NCBI RefSeq assembly: GCF_021390575.1
Contig: NZ_JAJEJQ010000001.1
Location: 2,828,501-2,892,500 of the forward strand
Direction: 5' to 3'
Source: Paraburkholderia adhaesiva
Lineage (GTDB): Bacteria; Pseudomonadota; Gammaproteobacteria; Burkholderiales; Burkholderiaceae
Length of the DNA: 64,000 bases
The position numbers and the translations under genes are program-made. Under the pieces are notes generated by a model, which worked only from the letters and a program-made list of their open reading frames with translations, had not been told where the DNA came from and searched no databases. This document shows, piece by piece, positions 1-9,709 of the stretch (within the stretch, counting starts at the first letter, position 1; each line of letters starts with the position of its first letter).

Positions 1-170
1 GCCCCACTGACCAGCGGCGTACCGAACTTAATCGATTCGCCTTCGCCCACTGCGAGAACCTGGTCGAGCGTGATTTCTGCGTCAATGTCTGCCGGTATCT
101 GTTCTACTTTAAGTTTTTCGCCAACGGCAACTTTGTACTGCTTGCCGCCGGTTTTTATGACCGCGTACAT
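1..170 (-). CDS. rplU: 50S ribosomal protein L21, partial (C-terminus outside window)
   Basis: Reading the minus strand from the ATG at 170 gives [19 protein letters not shown], the conserved N-terminus of bL21, a 23S rRNA-binding protein of the large subunit. Only the first 56 codons are present; the gene runs off the left edge. It is divergent from ispB, the usual rplU-rpmA / ispB arrangement in beta- and gammaproteobacteria. A good sigma70-type promoter lies about 70 bp upstream. Identification is firm from the N-terminal sequence alone. Confidence 0.95.
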   Translation of the reverse strand, partial: MYAVIKTGGKQYKVAVGEKLKVEQIPADIDAEITLDQVLAVGEGESIKFGTPLVSG

Positions 171-238
171 TGAGAACCTCACTCTGAGAATACTTTCCAG
201 CTTGTTGACAAACTTACTCTAGGCGCTGGAAACCCTCG

Positions 239-267
239 ATTATACATAGAGTTAGCTGCGCAGTCAA
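239..267 (-). promoter_or_regulatory. sigma70-type promoter for rplU
   Basis: On the minus strand TTGACT (262-267) and TATAAT (239-244) are separated by exactly 17 bp, close to the sigma70 consensus. The -10 ends about 70 bp before the rplU start. The rest of the 171-457 intergenic region is GC-rich. A TATAAT at 426-431 could be the -10 of ispB, but I see no good -35 for it. Confidence 0.7.
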
Positions 268-457
268 AACTGATTGACGGGAGCGCCCGGGGGCCGCACG
301 CAAGCCCGGAGGCAAGTCACGTGCGCGCGTCAAAGCGCCGCGCAGCGGGCGTTCCCCGCCGGCAGGCCCTGGCCGGATCGCAAGCCAGGCGACATGGCAG
401 CGCTCGGGAGTCGCCGGATTCGCCTTATAATCCGCGGCACTATCCTTAAATGTCATC

Positions 458-1450
458 ATGCCGTCCACCGTCACCCCCACCCCCAGCGCAGCTGCCCTGC
501 TCGCCCCGATCGCCGCTGACATGGAGCAGGTCAACCGAGTCATCCGGAAAAGCCTGGCGTCCGAGGTGATGCTGATCAACCAGATCTCCGAGTACATCAT
601 CGGCGCGGGAGGCAAACGGCTGCGTCCGGCGCTCCTGCTGCTCGTGGCCGGCGCGCTCGGCGACCGTGGCACGCACCGGCACGAACTCGCTGCCGTCGTG
701 GAATTCATCCACACGGCGACGCTGCTTCACGACGATGTGGTCGACGAATCCGACCTGCGGCGCGGCCGCCAGACGGCCAACGCCCTCTTCGGCAACGCGG
801 CGAGCGTGCTGGTCGGCGACTACCTGTACTCGCGCTCGTTCGAAATGATGGTCGGCGTGGGCAAGATGCGCGTGATGGAGATCCTGTCGCAGGCGACGAC
901 GATCATTTCCGAAGGCGAGGTGCTTCAGCTCCTGAACATGCACGACGCCGACGTGGACGTGTCTCGCTACATGCAGGTGATCCGCTACAAGACGGCGAAG
1001 CTCTTCGAAGCGGCAGCTCAACTGGGCGCGGTGCTTTCGGGGTCGGATGCGCGGACCGAAGAAGCGGCTGCGGAGTTCGGCCGGCGTATCGGCACCGCGT
1101 TCCAGATCATGGACGACTGGCTCGATTACGCAGGCACCGCCGATGCGATGGGCAAGAATGCCGGCGACGACCTGCGCGAAGGCAAGCCCACGCTGCCGCT
1201 CATCTGGTTGATCGAGCACGGCACGCCGGAGCAAGCCGCTCTCGCGCGCGAAGCCATCGAGCAGGGTGGCACGACGCGCTTCGACGAAATCTTCGCGGCG
1301 ATCACGCGCTCGGGTGCGCTTGATCACACGCTCGAGTGCGCGAAGGCCGAGGCACAAGCCGCAGCTGATGCGATTTCGTGGTTCCCCCCTTCCATTTACA
1401 AAGAGAGCCTGCTAGAATTATGTTCTTACTCGACGACGCGCCAGTCTTGA
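458..1450 (+). CDS. ispB: octaprenyl diphosphate synthase (trans-polyprenyl synthase)
   Basis: This 330-residue protein belongs to the class I trans-prenyltransferases, which extend farnesyl diphosphate with isopentenyl diphosphate to make the C40 side chain of ubiquinone. Visible family motifs are GGKRLRP near residue 51, the first aspartate-rich motif in LLHDDVVDESDLRRG (around 88-102) and the second in IMDDWLDYAG (around 219-228). Length is normal for the family. It is divergent from rplU, as in many proteobacteria. The start at 458 gives a normal-length N-terminus; the Shine-Dalgarno is weak. Chain length cannot be read from sequence alone, so octaprenyl is by analogy with Burkholderia. 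Confidence 0.93.
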   Translation: MPSTVTPTPSAAALLAPIAADMEQVNRVIRKSLASEVMLINQISEYIIGAGGKRLRPALLLLVAGALGDRGTHRHELAAVVEFIHTATLLHDDVVDESDLRRGRQTANALFGNAASVLVGDYLYSRSFEMMVGVGKMRVMEILSQATTIISEGEVLQLLNMHDADVDVSRYMQVIRYKTAKLFEAAAQLGAVLSGSDARTEEAAAEFGRRIGTAFQIMDDWLDYAGTADAMGKNAGDDLREGKPTLPLIWLIEHGTPEQAALAREAIEQGGTTRFDEIFAAITRSGALDHTLECAKAEAQAAADAISWFPPSIYKESLLELCSYSTTRQS

Positions 1451-1506
1451 ACAAGACGCAGCGAGCTGTTGAGTCTAGCTGGAGTCCAGTACTCAGTTAG
1501 TCAATT

Positions 1507-1583
1507 CGGGGTGTAGCTTAGCCTGGTAGAGCGCTACGTTCGGGACGTAGAGGCCGGAGGTTCGAATCCTCTCACCCCGACCA
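1507..1583 (+). tRNA. tRNA-Pro (anticodon CGG)
   Basis: The 77-nt cloverleaf has acceptor stem CGGGGTG/CACCCCG (1507-1513 with 1573-1579), an anticodon stem CTACG/CGTAG with loop TTCGGGA giving anticodon CGG, a T arm with GGTTCGAATCC, discriminator A and an encoded CCA. The gene is the integration site of the genomic island: its 3' part from 1537 on is repeated at 45530. The element therefore supplies the 3' half of the tRNA and leaves it functional. Confidence 0.97.
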
Positions 1584-1588
1584 GAATT
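1537..1588 (+). repeat. attL: 52-bp direct repeat in the tRNA-Pro 3' half
   Basis: Bases 1537-1588 match 45530-45581 exactly and diverge immediately outside (A versus G before, T versus C after). The repeat starts in the anticodon stem and ends 5 bases after the CCA. This is the usual crossover region for tyrosine integrases that use tRNA genes. Confidence 0.93.
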
Positions 1589-1607
1589 TTCCTTGTAAAT
1601 CAAGGCC

Positions 1608-1636
1608 AAAACCGTCCACTTGCTGGACGGTTTTTT
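1608..1636 (+). terminator. Rho-independent terminator after tRNA-Pro
   Basis: An 11-bp stem (AAAACCGTCCA, loop CTTGC, TGGACGGTTTT) is followed by a T run. It lies on the island side of attL. The displaced original terminator is found after attR at 45606-45630. Confidence 0.85.
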
Positions 1637-1661
1637 GTTTTCCGGGGTTGTTTTTGCTGTT

Positions 1662-1679
1662 CTGTCGCAAATCTGTCGC
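1662..1679 (+). repeat. left-end direct repeats CTGTCGC, candidate integrase arm sites
   Basis: CTGTCGCA at 1662-1669 and CTGTCGCG at 1673-1680 start 11 bp apart. The same pair with the same 11-bp spacing recurs near the right end at 45383-45401. Repeated short sites inside both ends of a tyrosine-integrase element are typical of arm-type binding sites. Binding is inferred. Confidence 0.55.
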
Positions 1680-1758
1680 GCGGAACACAACTTTCGTCCC
1701 CTCTACGCGAAAGCTAAAACCGATTCCTAGACGGAACTCCCTTATTGGAGTTCTGACA

Positions 1759-3351
1759 ATGGCATCGATCACTAATCGCAGTCGCTACACCGTTTCGGTC
1801 AAAAACAACAACTCGCTCTACCGCGAGTTCGCCTACGGCAATCGCCAAGCCGCCGTCGGCTACTCTGTGACGCTCGAGAAGGACGGCTATAAGCCGTCCC
1901 TCACCCAGCTTCAAGACACCTTCCTGGTTGTGATTCGCCAGAAGGGCGTCAAGACCTTCAATCACACCGCCGCCTCACTCGAAGAAGCCGAAAACATCGT
2001 CAAGAAAATCGAGGAAGAGCGCTCACGCGGACTGTTTATCGACTACACCAAGGCCCACCAGATCACATTCCTCGATTTGCTCATTCGCTATCGGGATGAA
2101 GAAGGCCCGAAACACAAGGGATGGGAGAAGGTCGAGAAGTACAAGATCAACGGCTGGCTGGAGGATGCAGAAGGCCTGCTCGTCAAACGCCATAAGCAGC
2201 GCGAAGCTGAGATCACGGCAACCGGCAAGGCCACCACACTACTCAACGCCATGCGCGCACCCGCACGCGGGCTTGACTGGATGAAGAAATCGTTCGCCCA
2301 AATCACGACCGAGGATATCGAGGGCTATATCCGTGATCGCCTGGAAGTGGTCGCCCCCAGCACGGTAGACCGCGAACTCGATACGCTCTCGGCCATCTTC
2401 ACGGTGGCGATTTCGGTCTGGAAGTACCGCGTCGACGAAAACCCCATGGATGGGGTTCGTCGCCCGAAATACTTCAACGAGCGCGACCGCCGCCTGAAAC
2501 CGAGTGAAGAAGCACGCCTGCTGGCGGCAGCTCGCGCTGAAGACCGGGAGCGTTGCATCACCCCTGCTGCCGAAGCCTTGATGGGTGAGGCACGCGCCCA
2601 CGCAGCCACATTGCCGACGAAGTATCAACAGAAAGCCTATATCAAGCAGGCGCTCATCCACGCAAGACAGGCGGCTGAACCGGACTATGTCCACGTTCCG
2701 CTGTATGAGACATTCGTTCAGTTCCAGTTGATGACGGCAGCTCGCCGAGGAGAGACCTTGAACGTGCGGTGGGAGCACGTTGACCTGGAAGACCGGTCGA
2801 TTTTTCTCCCGGAAACCAAGAATGGGCGTCCTCGTAAGCTGCCGCTGCGCCGCGACCTGATGGAGATGCTCGAAACCCTACCGCGCAATGACCCGTACGT
2901 GTTCCCGATCTCGACTGTTGTCCTAGGCGATGCCTGGAAGCGCATTCTCGCGCGCGCAGGTATCGAAGATCTGCATATTCACGACCTGCGCCATGAAGCA
3001 ATTTCCCGGGCGGCCGAAACCGCTAAGTTCACACTGATTGACCTTCAACATTTCTCGGGCCACCGCGACGTACGCATGTTGCTTCGCTACTCTCACCTCT
3101 GCACGCGGAAGCTGGCCGAACGTCTGGATGAGGCCTTTGGGAGTGAAACGGCACAATCGGTCATGACGACGTCTCACCACGGGCGTGTCCGCCTGAAGAG
3201 CAGCGCAGGGATGTCGGTCGCGCAGATTCAGGCCGATTCGGAAGCGCATGTCCTGGACAGCATGCCGGTTTCCGCGCAGAAACTGCCAGCGGCCAGCCCG
3301 GCGTTGGCAGCTAACGTGATTGCGTTTCGCCGCCCGAGCGCTGCGGCGTAA
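1759..3351 (+). CDS. tyrosine site-specific integrase of the island
   Basis: This 530-residue phage-type integrase carries the full catalytic set: Arg near 329 in MTAARRGETLN, HxxR in HDLRHE (His408, Arg411), His435 in SGHRDV and nucleophile Tyr444 in LLRYSHL. The N-terminal half holds a SAM-like core-binding domain around residues 150-240, and about 85 residues follow the tyrosine. The enzyme should catalyse recombination between tRNA-Pro attB and the island att site. I chose ATG 1759 because GGAG lies 6 bp upstream and the longer frame from 1648 would run through the terminator region. The gene points inward from attL, and a strong hairpin follows it. Confidence 0.93.
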   Translation: MASITNRSRYTVSVKNNNSLYREFAYGNRQAAVGYSVTLEKDGYKPSLTQLQDTFLVVIRQKGVKTFNHTAASLEEAENIVKKIEEERSRGLFIDYTKAHQITFLDLLIRYRDEEGPKHKGWEKVEKYKINGWLEDAEGLLVKRHKQREAEITATGKATTLLNAMRAPARGLDWMKKSFAQITTEDIEGYIRDRLEVVAPSTVDRELDTLSAIFTVAISVWKYRVDENPMDGVRRPKYFNERDRRLKPSEEARLLAAARAEDRERCITPAAEALMGEARAHAATLPTKYQQKAYIKQALIHARQAAEPDYVHVPLYETFVQFQLMTAARRGETLNVRWEHVDLEDRSIFLPETKNGRPRKLPLRRDLMEMLETLPRNDPYVFPISTVVLGDAWKRILARAGIEDLHIHDLRHEAISRAAETAKFTLIDLQHFSGHRDVRMLLRYSHLCTRKLAERLDEAFGSETAQSVMTTSHHGRVRLKSSAGMSVAQIQADSEAHVLDSMPVSAQKLPAASPALAANVIAFRRPSAAA

Positions 3352-3419
3352 GACAGGCGCATTAGCGGCCATCATCTGAGCCCCCGTAGGAGAGTCCGTC
3401 GGAAAACCTCAAAAACAAG

Positions 3420-3459
3420 TTGGCCGTCTAAATCTTGATTCTGAGATTTAGACGGCCAA
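3420..3459 (+). terminator. hairpin terminator after the integrase
   Basis: A perfect 16-bp inverted repeat (TTGGCCGTCTAAATCT, loop of 8, complement) is flanked by A-rich and T-rich sequence. It ends the integrase transcript and may act in both directions. Between it and the IS3 element at 3612 I see no gene. Confidence 0.75.
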
Positions 3460-3675
3460 TCCTTTTAAATCAATAAGTTAATCCACCCATGGGCCAGCCC
3501 TCGGCCCCGTCCATCTCTTGAATCGAGGCAAGCCGCCCCTGCTCCCGCTTTCTTCCAGCCCTCCACTCTTCCACTTGTGATCGCGTTCGTCCGTAATGCC
3601 GCACCGATCACTGTAGTGGTCTAATGAATCCGGACACTGATTTAGGCGAGAATGGTCGCCATGAAGAGGTGTCTG

Positions 3676-4838
<1,163 letters not shown>

Positions 4839-5040
4839 CCACTACACACCGATGCCACATGGGACATGGCGAAGATGCCCCCAACCCTTCCTAGGTGCAC
4901 GCATCCATGCGATCATCCCCAGAATCAGGGGTTCTGCAACTTCATGCTGTGTGAGCAGCAGTTATCGGCTACAGAAAATGCCGACGGCTTCGGCTGATTT
5001 TCGTCTCTGACAAGAGCCCAACCGGAAAAGAGGATTTGAC

Positions 5041-6084
5041 GTGACAAAAATTGCTTGTGTCGATTTATTCTGCGGCGCGGGCGGACTGACGCATGGCTTC
5101 ATTCTCGAAGGGATGCCTGTCGTCGCCGGTATTGATCTTGATCCGGCCTGCCGTTTCCCATACGAAACGAACAATGCTCAAGCCAAATTTATCGAGCGTG
5201 ACATTAGCAAGGTTACAACGGACGAACTCAAAGGCCTGTTCGGCGATGCTGAGCTGACGATTCTCGCTGGTTGCGCACCTTGCCAGCCGTTCTCGACCTA
5301 CGCTCAGCGCTATGAGCTGGACGGCAAAGATGGCAAGTGGGGACTGCTTTATCAGTTTGCCCGCCTTGCAGAGGGCTCAATGCCCGATGTCATCACGATG
5401 GAGAACGTGCCCTCCGTTGCCAAGCATGAGGTGTTTCGCGATTTCGTGCATACGCTGGAGCAACTCGGCTATGACGTATGGTTCGATGTTGTCGACAGCT
5501 CTCAATATGGCGTTCCACAGATGCGTCGGCGTATGGTTTTACTAGCCTCGAAGCACGGGCGCATCGAGATGATTGCCCCGACCCATTCGAAACCCAAAAC
5601 CGTAAAGCAGGCCATCGGGCATTTGCGCCCTCTTTCAGCCGGTGAATCCGCACCTAGAGATAAGTTGCATGTCACGGCCACACTGTCCGAAAAAAATCTC
5701 AAGCGGATCAAGGCATCCAAGCCTGGCGGTACTTGGCGCGATTGGCCCAAACACCTGATTGCAAAATGCCACCGTGCCGAAAGTGGTCGTACCTATGCAG
5801 GGGTCTACGGCCGCATGGAGTGGGGCAAGCCCGCGCCCACAATGACGACTCAGTGCTATGGGTTCGGCAACGGCCGCTTTGGTCACCCTGAACAGGATCG
5901 AGCCATCTCTCTTCGGGAAGCGGCAATTCTGCAAAGCTTCCCTCTCGACTACGCCTTCATTCCACAGGATGGCGAAGTGAGTTTCACGGCCCTCGGCCGC
6001 CTCATTGGAAACGCAGTTCCCGTCGACCTCGGGCGCGCTATTGCACGCAGTATCAACCAGCACATCAAGTCAGTGGTCGCGTAA
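5041..6084 (+). CDS. DNA C5-cytosine methyltransferase
   Basis: This 347-residue Dcm-family enzyme transfers a methyl group from SAM to cytosine C5. All diagnostic motifs are visible in order: I (DLFCGAGG, residues 8-15), IV with the catalytic Cys in APCQPFS (around 80-86), VI (MENVPS), VIII (QYGVPQMRRR), a target-recognition stretch, IX (LREAAILQSFP) and X (GRLIGNAVP). The start is GTG 5041 with AGAGGA upstream. Vsr follows 24 bp downstream, then the DISARM genes on the same strand. It may be the host-marking methylase of the cassette (a DrmMII-like role) or a linked solitary Dcm/Vsr pair. The recognition sequence cannot be read from the protein. Confidence 0.93.
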   Translation: MTKIACVDLFCGAGGLTHGFILEGMPVVAGIDLDPACRFPYETNNAQAKFIERDISKVTTDELKGLFGDAELTILAGCAPCQPFSTYAQRYELDGKDGKWGLLYQFARLAEGSMPDVITMENVPSVAKHEVFRDFVHTLEQLGYDVWFDVVDSSQYGVPQMRRRMVLLASKHGRIEMIAPTHSKPKTVKQAIGHLRPLSAGESAPRDKLHVTATLSEKNLKRIKASKPGGTWRDWPKHLIAKCHRAESGRTYAGVYGRMEWGKPAPTMTTQCYGFGNGRFGHPEQDRAISLREAAILQSFPLDYAFIPQDGEVSFTALGRLIGNAVPVDLGRAIARSINQHIKSVVA

Positions 6085-6108
6085 TACTGGTTTGACGCGA
6101 TTCGTGTC

Positions 6109-6573
6109 ATGTCTCGACTCTTGCCTTCATCACCAGATACCAGTAGTCGTATGGCGAAGGTGCGGCAGAAGGGAACGGACGCCGAGGTGGCATTGCGGCG
6201 GGAGATGTATCGAATCGGCTTACGCTACCGGGTTGATTACGAGGTTCTGAAGAAACCTCGCCGCGTCGCCGATATTGTATTTCCCGGTCGCAAAATCGCG
6301 GTCTTCGTGGACGGCTGTTTTTGGCACGGCTGTCCAGAGCATGCTACATGGCCGAAGCGAAACGCTGAGTTCTGGCGTCAAAAAATTGAAGCTAACCGAA
6401 CACGAGATGCGGACACGAATGATCGACTGCGTGCCCTGGGCTGGACGGTACTGAGGTTCTGGTCGCACGAATCCCCAGTCGAATCGGCTGAGATCATCGC
6501 TCGGGCGGTTGCAATTACAGACGAACGCAGGACCGGCCCACCCGATATGGGTCCCAGAATTAAAGGAAGATAG
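6109..6573 (+). CDS. vsr: very short patch repair endonuclease Vsr
   Basis: Vsr nicks 5' of T in T:G mismatches that arise when 5-methylcytosine deaminates, starting very short patch repair. The 154-residue protein has the family core GTDAEVALRREM, VADIVFPGRKIAVFVDGCF, WHGCPEH (zinc and active-site His/Cys) and LGWTVLRFW. It lies 24 bp after the cytosine methyltransferase, the usual pairing, which supports real 5mC methylation by its neighbour. The start at 6109 has a weak Shine-Dalgarno; an alternative ATG is at 6151. Its stop is 7 bp from the drmD start. Confidence 0.93.
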   Translation: MSRLLPSSPDTSSRMAKVRQKGTDAEVALRREMYRIGLRYRVDYEVLKKPRRVADIVFPGRKIAVFVDGCFWHGCPEHATWPKRNAEFWRQKIEANRTRDADTNDRLRALGWTVLRFWSHESPVESAEIIARAVAITDERRTGPPDMGPRIKGR

Positions 6574-6580
6574 TCATCAG

Positions 6581-9500
6581 ATGGGCGTCCAGAACGAACC
6601 GCAAACCCAGACGTATCGTGCTCGTCCCGAGCCTGGCCAACTCGTCGAGGTGCGCCGTCGGCAGTGGGTTGTCGCAGACGTCGATGCCGCCCAACTAGAT
6701 ACGGGAGTCCGGCAACATTGTGTGACTCTGTCGTCGATTGACGAGGACGGGCTTGGCGAGGAGCTGGAAGTCATCTGGGAGATCGAACCGGGTGCACAAG
6801 TCATAGAGCGCGCAGGCCTGCCTTCGATCACCGGACAGGATGATTCGCACACGCTCAACGCCTTTCTCGATGCTGTGCAGTGGGGCGCCGCCACCAATGC
6901 TGACAGGGGGTTTCTCCAAGCGCCATTCCGCAGCGGCGTCAGCATCGAGGATTTCCAGCTTGATCCCTTGGTACGCGCCATCGACATGGCTCGCGTCAAT
7001 CTGCTCATTGCCGACGACGTCGGCCTTGGCAAGACCATCGAAGCCGGTCTGATAATTCAGGAGCTGCTGCTGCGGCATCGTGCCCGTACCATCCTGATCG
7101 TCTGCCCTGCGTCGCTTCAGGAAAAGTGGCGTGTCGAGATGCTGGAGAAGTTCGGCCTCGACTTCCGCGTGGTCGATACCGACTACATCAAACAGTTGCG
7201 GCGAGAGCGCGGAATTCACGCCAATCCGTGGACGTCACATCCGCGCCTCATAACGTCGATGGATTGGGCCAAGGGTGGAGAAGGTTTACGCGCCATGCGC
7301 GACGTGATTCCTTCTCACGTTGGCCATCCCCGCAAGTTCGACCTGCTGGTCGTGGACGAAGCACATAATGTCGCACCAGCAGCAGGTGCGCACTATGCGC
7401 TGGAAAGCCAGCGCACACGCTTCATCCGAACTATCGGCCCACATTTCCAACATCGTCTGTTCCTGACTGCGACGCCGCACAACGGTTACACCGAATCGTT
7501 CACCTCGCTGCTCGAACTGCTCGATGATCAGCGTTTCGCACGCAACATCCTGCCGGATGAAAAGCGTCTGAGCCAGGTGATGATCCGCCGCCTGAAGAGC
7601 GATCTAGTCGATGCAAACGGCAATCTGTTATATGCCCGACGCACCTTGCAGGCGCTCGAAGTCCCATACACGGCGGAAGAGCGCGAGGCTCATAGCAAGC
7701 TGGACGACTTCTGCGCCAGCCGCGAAAAAGATGCCAACAAGGCGGGCAATGCATTTGGCACGGCCTTCATCAGCCGTCTCCTCAAAAAGCGCCTGCTCTC
7801 ATCGCCCGCCGCCTTCGCATCCACGCTCGAAAAACACGTCGCGTCGTTATCCGACGCGCGCCCCGTGAAACCAGATGCGATGGCCGAGCGTATCCTGCAC
7901 AAAGCCATCCTGAAAGCGGACGAGGACTACGCCAACGACCGTGAATTCGAGAACGCCCAAGAGGAAGCCATTGAGGAAGCGACGCGACGCGCATCACCGT
8001 TGACTCCGGAGCAGCGGTCCGCACTCGACGAATTGCGGACGTGGGCGCAGAGCGCCCAGCATCAGGCCGACTCCAAGGCCCGGGCCATTCTCAACTGGCT
8101 CACAGTGAACCTCAAGCCCGATGGCCAGTGGAGCGATCATCGGGTGATTCTGTTTACCGAGTACCGTACGACGCATCAGTGGATGCATCAAATCCTTGCC
8201 AGCCACGGTTTCGGCGGTGAGCGTCTCGGTCTGCTTCACGGTGGTCTATCCCAAGAGGAGCGCGAACCGATCAAGGCGGCGTTCCAGGCATCTCCGAAGG
8301 ATTCGCCTGTACGCATCCTGCTTGCCACCGACGCGGCGTCCGAGGGTATCGACTTGCAGAACCACTGCAATCGACTCATCCACTTGGAAATTCCCTACAA
8401 CCCCAACGTGATGGAGCAGCGCAACGGGCGTATCGACCGGCACGGGCAGCGCGAGAAAGAAGTACTGATCTGGCATCCGGTCGATGGGGGTGATGCAAGC
8501 GGAGCATCGGTCGGAGGCCACGGCGAGGATATCCTGCGCGCTCTGCGGAAACTGGACTCAATGCGCGCTGACATGGGTAGCGTCAATCCGGTGATCGCAC
8601 CACAGATGTCAGGCCTCATCGAGGGCTCTCTGAAGGATCTGGACACTCGTCTCGCGGAAGCCCGGATCGCTCGCGCCAAGAATTTCGTTCGCGCCGAGCG
8701 CGAGTTGAAGGAGCGCGTCGCCAAACTGCACGAACGTCTGCTCGCTACCCAACAGGATTTCCATCTCACGCCCGATCACGTTCTGATGGCGGTAAAGACC
8801 GGCCTCGCATTGGCGGGTCGCCCACCGCTGGAATCTGTAGAACTGGCGGGCGCGCCCTCAGGCAGCGTATTCCGGATGCCAGAGCTATCCGGCTCGTGGG
8901 CGCGCTGTCGGGAAGGGTTACGGCATCCGCACACCCAAAAGATGCGGCCCGTCACGTTCGACCACGCGGTCGCCAGTGGCCGTGACGACGTCGTGCTCGT
9001 CCACCTGAATCATCGCTTGGTGCAGATGTGTCTGCGCTTGCTGCGTGCCGAGGTCTGGGCGCAGGACGACGTGAAGAAGCTGCACCGCGTCACCGTCCGT
9101 ACCGTACCAGACGCGCTTATCGATGGCCCGGTTGTAGTCATCGTCTCGCGGCTGGTCGTCACCGGCGGCAACCACCATCGGCTGCATGAAGAGCTAACAG
9201 TATCGGGCGGCTATCTGCGCGACCAATCCTTCCGCCGCGAGGAAGGGGTCACCCGTGTCCAGCAATGGCTGGACGATGCGCAGCCAATTCCAGCAGCCCC
9301 ATCCCTGTTCGACGTGCTCCGCGTCCGTTTCGACCGCCAGCGAGAAGCCATCCTGAAAGCGGTGGACGCTCGCTCCAAGGAGCGCCTCCGCTTCCTGACC
9401 AACACGCTCCAGACCCGCAAGCAACAGGAGATTGACGATATCGGCACGGTGCTCGACGAACTGGGAAAGGCAATCCGGTCCGAATTGAACAAAGGGCAGC

Positions 9501-9709
9501 AGCCCGAACAGCTTTCGCTCTTCACTGAGGATGAGCACCTACAACTCAGACGCGACATTGCCGCACTGGAAGCTCGCCTCGCACGAATTCCCGATGAGCG
9601 CCAGATGGAGATCCACGCCATCGAATCACGCTACGCCGAACTTGACGACCGCACTTTCCCGGTAGCAGTGATCTTCGTTGTGCCCGAATCCGCCGGAGGC
9701 TCTGTATGA
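6581..9709 (+). CDS. drmD: DISARM SNF2-type helicase DrmD
   Basis: This 1042-residue Snf2/RapA-type superfamily 2 ATPase has Walker A in DDVGLGKTIEAG (Lys151), DEAH at Asp259, motif III in FLTATPHNG, and in the C-terminal lobe HGGLSQEER, ATDAASEGIDLQ and NGRIDRHGQ (motif VI). The C-terminal third is helical and charged, as in DrmD. DrmD defines class 1 DISARM together with an adenine methylase, and both are present here. I chose ATG 6581 because AAAGGAAGA lies upstream and the start sits just after vsr; the frame is open from 6509. Its stop overlaps the drmMI start in ATGA. Confidence 0.9.
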   Translation: MGVQNEPQTQTYRARPEPGQLVEVRRRQWVVADVDAAQLDTGVRQHCVTLSSIDEDGLGEELEVIWEIEPGAQVIERAGLPSITGQDDSHTLNAFLDAVQWGAATNADRGFLQAPFRSGVSIEDFQLDPLVRAIDMARVNLLIADDVGLGKTIEAGLIIQELLLRHRARTILIVCPASLQEKWRVEMLEKFGLDFRVVDTDYIKQLRRERGIHANPWTSHPRLITSMDWAKGGEGLRAMRDVIPSHVGHPRKFDLLVVDEAHNVAPAAGAHYALESQRTRFIRTIGPHFQHRLFLTATPHNGYTESFTSLLELLDDQRFARNILPDEKRLSQVMIRRLKSDLVDANGNLLYARRTLQALEVPYTAEEREAHSKLDDFCASREKDANKAGNAFGTAFISRLLKKRLLSSPAAFASTLEKHVASLSDARPVKPDAMAERILHKAILKADEDYANDREFENAQEEAIEEATRRASPLTPEQRSALDELRTWAQSAQHQADSKARAILNWLTVNLKPDGQWSDHRVILFTEYRTTHQWMHQILASHGFGGERLGLLHGGLSQEEREPIKAAFQASPKDSPVRILLATDAASEGIDLQNHCNRLIHLEIPYNPNVMEQRNGRIDRHGQREKEVLIWHPVDGGDASGASVGGHGEDILRALRKLDSMRADMGSVNPVIAPQMSGLIEGSLKDLDTRLAEARIARAKNFVRAERELKERVAKLHERLLATQQDFHLTPDHVLMAVKTGLALAGRPPLESVELAGAPSGSVFRMPELSGSWARCREGLRHPHTQKMRPVTFDHAVASGRDDVVLVHLNHRLVQMCLRLLRAEVWAQDDVKKLHRVTVRTVPDALIDGPVVVIVSRLVVTGGNHHRLHEELTVSGGYLRDQSFRREEGVTRVQQWLDDAQPIPAAPSLFDVLRVRFDRQREAILKAVDARSKERLRFLTNTLQTRKQQEIDDIGTVLDELGKAIRSELNKGQQPEQLSLFTEDEHLQLRRDIAALEARLARIPDERQMEIHAIESRYAELDDRTFPVAVIFVVPESAGGSV

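Noticed and set aside
1648..1758. Integrase start 37 codons upstream
   Set aside because: The region holds the arm-type repeats and lies right after the tRNA terminator; ATG 1759 has a ribosome site.
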